The position numbers and the translations under genes are program-made. The notes under the pieces are model-generated. The model searched no databases, had not been told where the DNA came from, and saw only the letters and a program-made list of their open reading frames with translations. Shown in pieces: positions 1-5,622 of a stretch of DNA of 6,939 nt. Origin of the DNA: JBBSUX01 sp038234045 (GTDB taxonomy: Bacteria; Pseudomonadota; Gammaproteobacteria; Burkholderiales; Burkholderiaceae_C); the NCBI GenBank assembly GCA_038234045.1, contig JBBSUX010000191.1, positions 1-6,939 of the forward strand. Direction: 5' to 3'. Numbering within the stretch: the first letter of the stretch is position 1; each line of letters opens with the position of its first letter.

Positions 1-379
1 ACATGCTGCACTGCTGAATGGCCAATGTGGCACCGCGCCCGGCCGAGCCGCCGAGCTCCACATGCGCCATTGAGCTGTCGAGTACAAATCGCGTTGCCAC
101 GCCTTTTTGCGTTATGTTGCGCTGGCTTTTATCGCCCCAGTCACTCGGTGCGCCAGCGGCCTTGCAGATACTGTCCCAGATGCTGCCTGCGCTGTAGTCG
201 CCCTGCATCGACGGCAGAATCAGAAAGCCCACCAGGATTGCCGCTGCACCGATCGCGCAGGTCGAGCCGACACTCCAGCGAAACCAGACGTTGCGCCAAG
301 TAAACACGCGTTCTTCCACCCGCCCATCCGTGAGATGGTCCGTGCGCTCGACTGGCGACTTTTGCTCGTGCTCGGCCAT
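1..379 (-). CDS. Membrane-anchored c-type cytochrome, N-terminal part (cut by window edge)
   Basis: The frame is open from ATG at 379 to the left edge, giving 126 codons without a stop. The visible part has a charged cytoplasmic start (MAEHEQKSPV), one hydrophobic segment at about residues 36-56 that probably anchors the protein, and then a periplasmic stretch containing SICKAAGAP. It ends in QQCSM, exactly where a CxxCH heme site would be completed by the next codons (CSM-CH expected). Start choice is firm: GGAGG lies 8 nt upstream, and the ATG is one base after the stop of the oxidase subunit I gene, so the two are probably translationally coupled. By position it is probably an electron donor to the oxidase or a fixed cytochrome c domain of the complex. 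The cytochrome assignment is inference from a half-visible motif plus context, and the number of hemes cannot be seen. Confidence 0.75.
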   Translation of the reverse strand, partial: MAEHEQKSPVERTDHLTDGRVEERVFTWRNVWFRWSVGSTCAIGAAAILVGFLILPSMQGDYSAGSIWDSICKAAGAPSDWGDKSQRNITQKGVATRFVLDSSMAHVELGGSAGRGATLAIQQCSM

Positions 380-380
380 G

Positions 381-2000
381 TCACTTGCCTCCGATCGGGA
401 TCACCGGGACTGACGCTCCGGGCAGTGACGCCAGCTGGATGATCGGTACGCCGTAGTTCACCACCGTCAGGCCGATCATCAGCGCCACCCACAGACCAAG
501 GCTGTTGAGCGCGGCCGGCGCCTTGGGCGACATGTGCACTGCCTTGGAGAAGGTGTAGGGAGCGGGAGTTTCCACATTGCGACGGGCGCGAGCCAGGATC
601 CAGAGGAAGATGCCCGCAGATATCACCAGCATTGCGCCGCCGATCACGCTCACTACCACCGCCCAGGCCTGTGGATGGATCTCTGGATTGGTGTAGTCGT
701 AGTACGCCATCCGACGCGGCATCCCGAGCAATCCGACCCAGTGCCAGGGAAGGGTCAGCACCATCATGCCGACGAACCACAACCAGAGCTGCGCCTTGAT
801 CTGCCTTGCCGGAAGCACCCGGCAACCGGTCAGCTGCGGCCACAGCTCGTAGGCGATCATGAAATACATGATGACGATCGCCCCGGCAAAGATCAGGTGG
901 AAGTGCCCCGTGACCCATTGCGTATTGTGGATGGTCTCGTTTAACTGAATGCTCATGTTGATGAGCCCGCCCGCGCCGCCGAAGCCCAGCATGATGAAGG
1001 CGAAGGTGACGGCCAGCATCATCGGGTTTGACCAGGGAAGCGCCTTCACCCAGCCGATCGAACCCTTACCACCGCGCAGGCGCGCCGCGATTTCGCAGGA
1101 GGCGACGATGGTGAACACCGTAAGCAGCGTCGGCACCGAGACCATTGCGGTGAAGATCCCGTGCAGGAACTTGAAGCCCACGCCAACTTCAGGATCTTCA
1201 TAGAGGTGATGGATGCCGATGGGCATCGAGAACACGAGAAACATGACGAATGACACGCGCGCCATGGTGTCGCTGTAGAGCCGGCCACCGATTGCGCGCG
1301 GTACGATGGTGTAGAACGCGATGTACGCCGGAAACAGCCAGAAATACACGATGGCGTGCAGTGTCCACGAGAAGAAGACCCGCGCCAAGCCGGCATTGAT
1401 GGTGTCCGTAAAGCCGAGCGCCGCAGGCAGGATCAGCAGCAGGATTTCCAGCGCGGCGCCCACTGCCGTCCAGCCCCAGAGATAGGCGCCGGCGACGTTG
1501 GCGAACATCACCAAGGGAACCCGCGCGCCGGGATTGGCCTTCTTCCATGCTCGCATGTTGAGCGACATCAGCACCACCCAGATCCAGGAGCCGACCACCA
1601 CCAGCACGATGCCCAAGTAGTAGAAAGCGCTGCCGATCATCGGTGGGTAGAACGTGTAGAGGACCGATGCGCGGCCCACTGCGACCGTTGCTGATGCCAT
1701 CAAAGCGCCAGCGAGGACGAGCCAAAAACCAGCCCAGGCCCAGCGCAAGCCGAGCAAGGGGCGTTTGAGCGAAAGCTCGCAGATCGCGTAGCCGAAGCCC
1801 ATTGCCACCAGGGTTGGAAACACATAACCCATCACGGTGCCGTGCTCGGTGACAGACCGGTAGTAATGCTCGGGATTGTTCAACCAGGCATGCAAAGGGC
1901 TACGCACGTACATCTGCCATTCGCCCAGCAGGATCGCGAAGCCGAAAGCGACGAATGCAACCCAGAAGTGGGCGAGGACCAGCCTTTTAGCGAGGAACAC
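381..2000 (-). CDS. Heme-copper oxidase subunit I, B family (ba3-type cytochrome c oxidase)
   Basis: Catalytic subunit reducing O2 to water at a heme-CuB site in the inner membrane, with proton pumping. The 539 residues form about 13 hydrophobic segments, as in Thermus ba3. Visible ligands: H53 (low-spin heme, EHGTVMGY), H215 with Y219 four residues later (CuB and the cross-linked Tyr), H264-H265 (CuB, GIHHLYEDP), and H366/H368 in VTGHFHL (the two hemes), preceded by the B-family H358 of IHNTQW. K-channel positions also match ba3: Y226 and Y230 in helix VI and T291/T294/T297 in VPTLLTVFT (Ser/Thr/Thr in Thermus). The usual HP after the CuB His is HA here. The start is GTG at 2000, chosen because GAAAGG lies 7 nt upstream; it overlaps the subunit II end by 14 nt. 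A cbb3 or NO reductase identity is unlikely given the helix VI Tyr and the CuA subunit next door. Confidence 0.95.
   Translation of the reverse strand: MFLAKRLVLAHFWVAFVAFGFAILLGEWQMYVRSPLHAWLNNPEHYYRSVTEHGTVMGYVFPTLVAMGFGYAICELSLKRPLLGLRWAWAGFWLVLAGALMASATVAVGRASVLYTFYPPMIGSAFYYLGIVLVVVGSWIWVVLMSLNMRAWKKANPGARVPLVMFANVAGAYLWGWTAVGAALEILLLILPAALGFTDTINAGLARVFFSWTLHAIVYFWLFPAYIAFYTIVPRAIGGRLYSDTMARVSFVMFLVFSMPIGIHHLYEDPEVGVGFKFLHGIFTAMVSVPTLLTVFTIVASCEIAARLRGGKGSIGWVKALPWSNPMMLAVTFAFIMLGFGGAGGLINMSIQLNETIHNTQWVTGHFHLIFAGAIVIMYFMIAYELWPQLTGCRVLPARQIKAQLWLWFVGMMVLTLPWHWVGLLGMPRRMAYYDYTNPEIHPQAWAVVVSVIGGAMLVISAGIFLWILARARRNVETPAPYTFSKAVHMSPKAPAALNSLGLWVALMIGLTVVNYGVPIIQLASLPGASVPVIPIGGK
388..392 (-). 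promoter_or_regulatory. Shine-Dalgarno GGAGG for the downstream cytochrome gene
   Basis: Perfect GGAGG inside the last codons of the oxidase subunit I gene, 8 nt before the ATG at 379. It fixes the start of the truncated cytochrome gene and suggests that ribosomes terminating at the TGA (381-383) restart there. Confidence 0.75.
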
Positions 2001-2580
2001 AACTCAACCTTTCACCCGTGCGGGCCTTCGCGAGAAATTCCTGTGGCGCAATAACTTTCACATGCGCCCACATCGCTTCGTGCCCGGTGCCGCAATATTC
2101 GTGACACGGCATCAGATGCTCTCCTGGCTTCTTGAAGGTAGTGGTGAAGCTGGCAATAAAGCCGGGAACCAGCATCACGTTGGCATTGGTTGTGCCAATC
2201 GAGAAACCGTGGATCGCGTCGGTGCTGGTCGCCCGAAAAGTAACGGGAATTTCCGCTGGCACCACGATGCACTGCGGCTCGAACGAGTACTGCTGCGCGA
2301 TCAGGCGGACGGTGACTTTGCCGTCTGCAGCCATCGCGGTTCCCAGGTTCGACTCGACAAACTCCCCCTTCAAATGCAATGTCCGCGGGTTGATGGTTTC
2401 TACGCGTGATGGCGGCATTGCAGCCCACTGCACGCCGGTAAACACCATCATCCCCATCAGCGTGGCAATGATGATGCCGACCACGATGGCCCAGCGTTTT
2501 TCCGCGCGGGCGGCGATGTCCTCGCCTCCGTGCGGGTCGCCCCCTGTTGGGGGTGCCGGTTGGGATGTCTCAGGCAGCAT
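1987..2580 (-). CDS. Cytochrome c oxidase subunit II with CuA centre (ba3-type)
   Basis: Accepts electrons from cytochrome c at a periplasmic dinuclear CuA site and passes them to subunit I. The protein is 197 residues: a short Pro/Gly-rich N-tail, a single membrane helix at about residues 31-51, then a cupredoxin domain. All CuA ligands are visible: H124 (DAIHGF), C159, E161 (backbone carbonyl position), C163, H167 and M170 in MPCHEYCGTGHEAM. There is only one helix, as in Thermus ba3 subunit II rather than the two of most A-family enzymes. The AEKRW just before the helix lines up with YEKGW of Thermus subunit II, so E27 would be the K-channel entrance Glu. No convincing Shine-Dalgarno precedes the ATG at 2580: the leader is AT-rich, and the gap to the upstream gene is 51 nt. 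The C-terminus (SCVPR) overlaps the start of subunit I. Confidence 0.95.
   Translation of the reverse strand: MLPETSQPAPPTGGDPHGGEDIAARAEKRWAIVVGIIIATLMGMMVFTGVQWAAMPPSRVETINPRTLHLKGEFVESNLGTAMAADGKVTVRLIAQQYSFEPQCIVVPAEIPVTFRATSTDAIHGFSIGTTNANVMLVPGFIASFTTTFKKPGEHLMPCHEYCGTGHEAMWAHVKVIAPQEFLAKARTGERLSCVPR
2008..2013 (-). promoter_or_regulatory. Shine-Dalgarno GAAAGG deciding the GTG start of subunit I
   Basis: GAAAGG sits 7 nt before GTG at 2000, inside the subunit II coding region. It supports the non-ATG start and the 14-nt gene overlap. The next in-frame ATG is about 30 codons downstream, beyond the first hydrophobic segment. Confidence 0.6.
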
Positions 2581-2631
2581 AAAAATTTGTGGTGATCGTT
2601 ATCGTCGGGAGAGAGCCGGACGAGGGCGCTA

Positions 2632-2904
2632 TCAGTGCACGATTCCGCGCGGCAGATAGGCGAAGAAATAGAAAGCGAAATAGATCGACACGACGATCAC
2701 GGTGGCGATGCCCGCCACCATGAAGGTGCCGCTTGGCCCGCGCTCGACAATGGCGTTCACGCGCCGCTCTTCGTCAGCTTCGGCGGCCGTGATACTTTCA
2801 GCATTGGTCAACGACGGGTGGAGGTGTATTGCAGTGGCACGCTTGTCGAGGGCGCCGCCAGTTGCCATGCTTCGATCTGTGCCTTTGTCGTCGGGATGTG
2901 TCAT
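2632..2904 (-). CDS. Small single-helix membrane protein, probable oxidase subunit IIa-like
   Basis: 90 residues: a hydrophilic, probably cytoplasmic N-terminal part of about 57 residues rich in charged amino acids (AEADEERR), then one strongly hydrophobic helix at about residues 59-83, ending in YLPRGIVH. The helix plus the terminal aromatic-x-x-RG pattern resembles ba3 subunit IIa of Thermus (34 residues, ending in FARG), a helix that packs against subunits I and II. Position directly before subunit II fits that role. The start ATG overlaps the stop of the triheme cytochrome gene as ATGA, with AAGG about 10 nt before the ATG, so coupled translation is likely. The subunit IIa identity is inference from helix, tail motif and synteny. 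The long N-terminal extension is not explained. A generic assembly or stability protein is the alternative. Confidence 0.7.
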   Translation of the reverse strand: MTHPDDKGTDRSMATGGALDKRATAIHLHPSLTNAESITAAEADEERRVNAIVERGPSGTFMVAGIATVIVVSIYFAFYFFAYLPRGIVH

Positions 2905-4208
2905 TCGGGCAGCACCTTGCGCAATTCATTGGCCTGAGAAGGCGACACCGGCGTGCCCCGGTTGTCCCACGCGACGCGGATGTAGGTCACAACCGCCGCG
3001 ACCTCGTCATCGTTCAGGATCTGCGAGAACGGTGGCATGCCGTGCGGCCGCGGGTTTTTCTGCGTGCCCGGCGGATAGCCGCCGTTAAGCACCATGCGGA
3101 TGGAGTTCACTGGTGACGACATGGTGATCGACGGGTTGTCCGCGAGCGGCGGATACTCGGGCGGGTGCCCCTTGCCCTCGGCACCGTGGCACATGGCGCA
3201 TTGCTGCACATAGGTTTTATGACCGGTCTCCATCGTTTCTGGAGCCACCAACCTCGCCTTGCTGGTGGGTAACGGCTCTCCGTTGCGGGGCGGCAGATCC
3301 TTCAGGTACACGGCCATCGCCTTCGCATCCTCATCGGTCATGTACTGCAGGCTGTTGTAGACGACTTCAGCCATCGGGCCATACACCGCGCCGCGGTGGG
3401 ATGTGCCCACCTGCAGCAGGTCGGAAATGTCCTTGATGCTCCAGTCGCCCAAGCCCGCCTCCTGGTTCGAGGTGAGGGACGGCGCGTACCAGTTCTGGTT
3501 CGGGATCATTCCGCCTTCGAACGCCTTCGATTCGCTCGAACCGCCCAGCGCGTTGATGGCGGTGTGGCACATGGCGCAGTGGCCGAGTCCCTGGACCAGA
3601 TAGCCACCCCGGTTCCACTCTGCCGACTGCTTCGGTTCGGGCACGTATTCGCCTTCGTGAAAGTAGAGCGCGCGCCAGCCCAGCAGCAACTCACGCTGGT
3701 TGTACGGAAAGCGCAGTTCGTGCGGGCGGTTTTGCTGATGTACCGGCGGCACAGACATCAGATAGGTATAGATGGCATCTGAATCGTCGCGCGTCACCTT
3801 GGTGTAAGAGGCAAACGGCATGGCGGGATACATCAGAGAGCCATCGCGCGAGATGCCCGTATGCATCATCCGGTAGAAATCGTCGGACGACCATTGTCCG
3901 AGGCCGGTCTCTTCGTCGGGCGTGATGTTGGGCACATACAGGTTGCCGAACGGTGTGGGCATGGCGCGCCCGCCAGCAAACTGTTTTCCGCCGGGAGCCG
4001 AGTGGCACGCGACACAGTCACCCGCGCGGGCCAGATACTCGCCCCGGTTAATGACCTTCGTAATGGCGTTGGGCGAGCCGGCGGGCCCCGTGGGAAGGAT
4101 CGAAGGCACGAGCATGCCGGGATGCAGGGCCCACCACAGGCCTGCCGCCCCCACGATGATGACGGCCGCAAAACCGAGTGCCAAAAAGATGCGAGTACGA
4201 CTTTTCAT
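2901..4208 (-). CDS. Triheme membrane-anchored cytochrome c (PQQ-alcohol/gluconate dehydrogenase cytochrome-subunit family)
   Basis: 435 residues with an N-terminal hydrophobic segment (about 8-27) lacking a clear cleavage site, so probably an anchor, followed by three cytochrome c domains in the periplasm. Heme sites: CVACH at 65-69, CAMCH at 211-215 and CAMCH at 337-341. Likely axial Met ligands are M130, M279 and M391. Residues RGEYLARAGDCVACHSAPGG and MPTPFG-x-NITPDEETGLG are typical of the triheme subunit of membrane-bound alcohol, gluconate and aldehyde dehydrogenases, which carries electrons from the dehydrogenase to quinone or an oxidase. No dehydrogenase subunit is visible here; the neighbours are oxidase genes, so I infer it feeds CuA directly or through the c4-like protein. 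Length is normal for the family. The start ATG at 4208 has TAGGAG 6 nt upstream. Its stop overlaps the next start as ATGA. Confidence 0.92.
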   Translation of the reverse strand: MKSRTRIFLALGFAAVIIVGAAGLWWALHPGMLVPSILPTGPAGSPNAITKVINRGEYLARAGDCVACHSAPGGKQFAGGRAMPTPFGNLYVPNITPDEETGLGQWSSDDFYRMMHTGISRDGSLMYPAMPFASYTKVTRDDSDAIYTYLMSVPPVHQQNRPHELRFPYNQRELLLGWRALYFHEGEYVPEPKQSAEWNRGGYLVQGLGHCAMCHTAINALGGSSESKAFEGGMIPNQNWYAPSLTSNQEAGLGDWSIKDISDLLQVGTSHRGAVYGPMAEVVYNSLQYMTDEDAKAMAVYLKDLPPRNGEPLPTSKARLVAPETMETGHKTYVQQCAMCHGAEGKGHPPEYPPLADNPSITMSSPVNSIRMVLNGGYPPGTQKNPRPHGMPPFSQILNDDEVAAVVTYIRVAWDNRGTPVSPSQANELRKVLPE

Positions 4209-4214
4209 GCCGTA

Positions 4215-4220
4215 CTCCTA
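4215..4220 (-). promoter_or_regulatory. Shine-Dalgarno TAGGAG overlapping the upstream stop codon
   Basis: The TAG stop of the diheme cytochrome gene (4218-4220) is the first half of TAGGAG, 6 nt before the ATG at 4208. Terminating ribosomes would cover this site, which suggests coupled expression of the two cytochromes. Confidence 0.7.
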
Positions 4221-5060
4221 CTGCTGGCTGCCGCAAGCCAGGGGCATGCGTTGCAGGTTGGACGATTCGGGCGATGGGTCGCGCGGCGGCACCTGTTGCG
4301 ATAACCAGTCGGCCACAGCTGTCACGTCGGTTTCTGAAAGCCGGCTCGCAATACGCTTCATGCAATCAGGCGCTGCCGCATGCCGGTCACCCACACGCCA
4401 GCGTGTCAGCTGCGCCGCGATGTAGGAAGAGCGCAAACCCGCCAGGCCCGGGATGCCGGGTTCCATACCGGTAAGGCCTGCGCCGTGGCAGGCCACACAG
4501 GCAGGCACCTGCTGAGCGCCTACGCCCTGCGTGGCGATCAGCTGGCCTCGGGCGAGCGTTGCCGGGCTGGCCAGCGTTTTCTCGGGCTTGGAAAACTCGG
4601 GCCGCTCTTTTGAGAAATGCTCGGCAATCTCATGCAGATAGGCATCCGGAAGATAGGCCAACAGATAGTTCATCGGTGCGTAGTGACGCTTGCCGTCGCG
4701 AAACGCCACCAGCTGGTTGTAGAGGTAGCCCGCCGGCTTGCCCGCTATCCGCGGAAAGTAGCCGTTCTTCGTCCCCTGGCCGCTTTGTCCGTGGCATGTG
4801 ACGCAGCCCTGAACCCGCGCTTCGATGGAATCGATCGATTTGAACGCCGGAACGACAGAGGTGTCCTGCGCTGCGCTCATTCCGGCCGCGCTGCCCAGCA
4901 AGAAAATGAAAGCCGCGGTGCGAAAGCGCGTGACTGATGAAACTCGCGGCTCCGACTGCGCGAGCTGACCATCTCTTCTGCTCGGATCCGTGGGGTTTAT
5001 GGATGAGTTCAACCACAATTTGATCGAGCTAGCTAACGGAATTGAGAAGAACCATGACAT
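4218..5060 (-). CDS. Diheme cytochrome c4-like protein, periplasmic (start uncertain)
   Basis: Two tandem c-type domains. Numbered from ATG at 5060, CVTCH is at 86-90 and CVACH at 188-192. The Met ligands are M130 in YAPMNYLL and M234 in DCMKRIA, each followed by the helix pattern typical of cytochrome c4 (L-S-x-x-D-V-x-A-V-A-D-W in the second). This protein would shuttle electrons in the periplasm to the oxidase. A secretion signal is clear: basic TRFR, hydrophobic AAFIFLLGSAAG, probable cleavage after MSAA. It begins about 40 residues after the ATG, which is too far. Alternative in-frame starts are TTG at 5096, 5018 and 5012. None has a good Shine-Dalgarno, and a promoter candidate would start the transcript near 5060, favouring a shorter protein. 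It is the first gene of the oxidase operon. The body of the gene is secure; its first 40-50 codons are doubtful. Confidence 0.88.
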   Translation of the reverse strand: MSWFFSIPLASSIKLWLNSSINPTDPSRRDGQLAQSEPRVSSVTRFRTAAFIFLLGSAAGMSAAQDTSVVPAFKSIDSIEARVQGCVTCHGQSGQGTKNGYFPRIAGKPAGYLYNQLVAFRDGKRHYAPMNYLLAYLPDAYLHEIAEHFSKERPEFSKPEKTLASPATLARGQLIATQGVGAQQVPACVACHGAGLTGMEPGIPGLAGLRSSYIAAQLTRWRVGDRHAAAPDCMKRIASRLSETDVTAVADWLSQQVPPRDPSPESSNLQRMPLACGSQQ

Positions 5061-5067
5061 ATCTAGG

Positions 5068-5096
5068 GTTTTAGCCCTGATTCTTGGCTTCGTCAA
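5068..5096 (-). promoter_or_regulatory. Candidate sigma70 promoter of the cytochrome oxidase operon
   Basis: Reading the minus strand, TTGACG (5096-5091; 5 of 6 consensus bases) is followed after 17 nt by TAAAAC (5073-5068; 4 of 6). Transcription would begin near 5061. It lies between the GNAT gene and the first cytochrome gene, where an operon promoter is expected. The rest of the gap (5097-5221) shows no gene, RNA or clear operator; I looked for an FNR-type palindrome and found only a half-site. An AGGG/CCCT mini-hairpin overlaps the -10 region. Confidence 0.35.
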
Positions 5097-5221
5097 TGAA
5101 GTCCCAGCACTTCGCTCGGAGGCATTGACCTCAGGCCTTTCAAGGCGTACAGGCGAGCGTCAAGTCATCAGTCCGCCTTCGCGCAGTCCAGAGGCAGCCG
5201 TCACAGCGGGCCAAATAGTTA

Positions 5222-5536
5222 TTACAAGCCGTAACCACGACGTAGTTCATCCGGAACGAGCTCAACGTATTCCGAATGTCGCGAGAGGTAGCCCTGCACG
5301 AAGCTGCAGTCGGGCAGAACCAGAACCCCTTTTTCTCGCGCTGAATCCAGCACGCCTTTCGCAAGAAAGCTGCCGACGCCCTGGCCCTCGAATTCCGGCT
5401 CGACCTCCGTGTGGGTGATGCGCCAGCGACCACCTTGGGGTTCGAAAAACAAGGTGCCTGCCACGCCTCCGTCTGGAAGATGGGCTTCGAACGCGCGTGA
5501 GTCGCCGGTGTGGTGCAGGGTGAGCTGAGGTTTCAT
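5222..5536 (-). CDS. Small GNAT-fold N-acetyltransferase (NATD1/YjdJ type)
   Basis: 104 residues, the usual size for this minimal GNAT group, which keeps the acetyl-CoA pocket but lacks much of the standard fold. Visible signature: HTEV at 42-45, the acetyl-CoA loop EGQGVGS at 50-56, then helix FLAKGVLDSAR, and PDCSFV at 75-80 with C77, followed by YLSRHSEY. Substrates are unknown for most members, so no specific reaction is assigned. The start is the ATG at 5536 because GGAG lies 9 nt upstream and the family begins at this point. The frame is open upstream to a GTG at 5626 that overlaps the uvrA stop, but those residues are unlike the family. It follows uvrA on the same strand and has its own gap before the oxidase operon, so a functional link to either neighbour is not evident. 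Confidence 0.9.
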   Translation of the reverse strand: MKPQLTLHHTGDSRAFEAHLPDGGVAGTLFFEPQGGRWRITHTEVEPEFEGQGVGSFLAKGVLDSAREKGVLVLPDCSFVQGYLSRHSEYVELVPDELRRGYGL

Positions 5537-5576
5537 GAGCGTGGTCTCCGTGTAAAAAAGACGAGTTACTGGGAAT

Positions 5577-5599
5577 AAAAAAAACGCCTTAACAGCGCT
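5577..5599 (-). terminator. Weak intrinsic terminator candidate after uvrA
   Basis: On the minus strand, an imperfect stem (AGCGCT pairing with GGCGTT, including G-T pairs, loop about 5 nt) runs straight into a run of eight T residues (5584-5577). It starts 24 nt after the uvrA stop and 41 nt before the GNAT start. The T-run is convincing; the stem is short and wobble-rich. Confidence 0.35.
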
Positions 5600-5622
5600 G
5601 GACTGCTCTGCCGGCCACGACA

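Noticed and set aside
220..918. Minus-strand open frame of about 230 codons overlapping the end of the oxidase subunit I gene
   Set aside because: It lies in another frame over well-conserved subunit I and the start of the next cytochrome gene; the product is Arg/Asp/Gly-rich with no family features.
381..2000. cbb3-type oxidase or nitric oxide reductase (NorB) identity for the heme-copper subunit
   Set aside because: The cross-linkable Tyr is four residues after the helix VI CuB His, the K-channel residues match ba3, and a CuA subunit II is adjacent. cbb3 lacks CuA and has its Tyr in another helix, and NorB lacks this Tyr.
5020..5040. FNR/Anr-like site (ATCAA half-site) upstream of the oxidase operon
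   Set aside because: Only one half is present; the partner half matches TTGAT at one of five bases at the required spacing.
5061..5078. AGGG-CTAAAA-CCCT hairpin as a terminator or riboswitch element
   Set aside because: A four-pair stem with no T-run; it overlaps the candidate -10 region and is likely chance.
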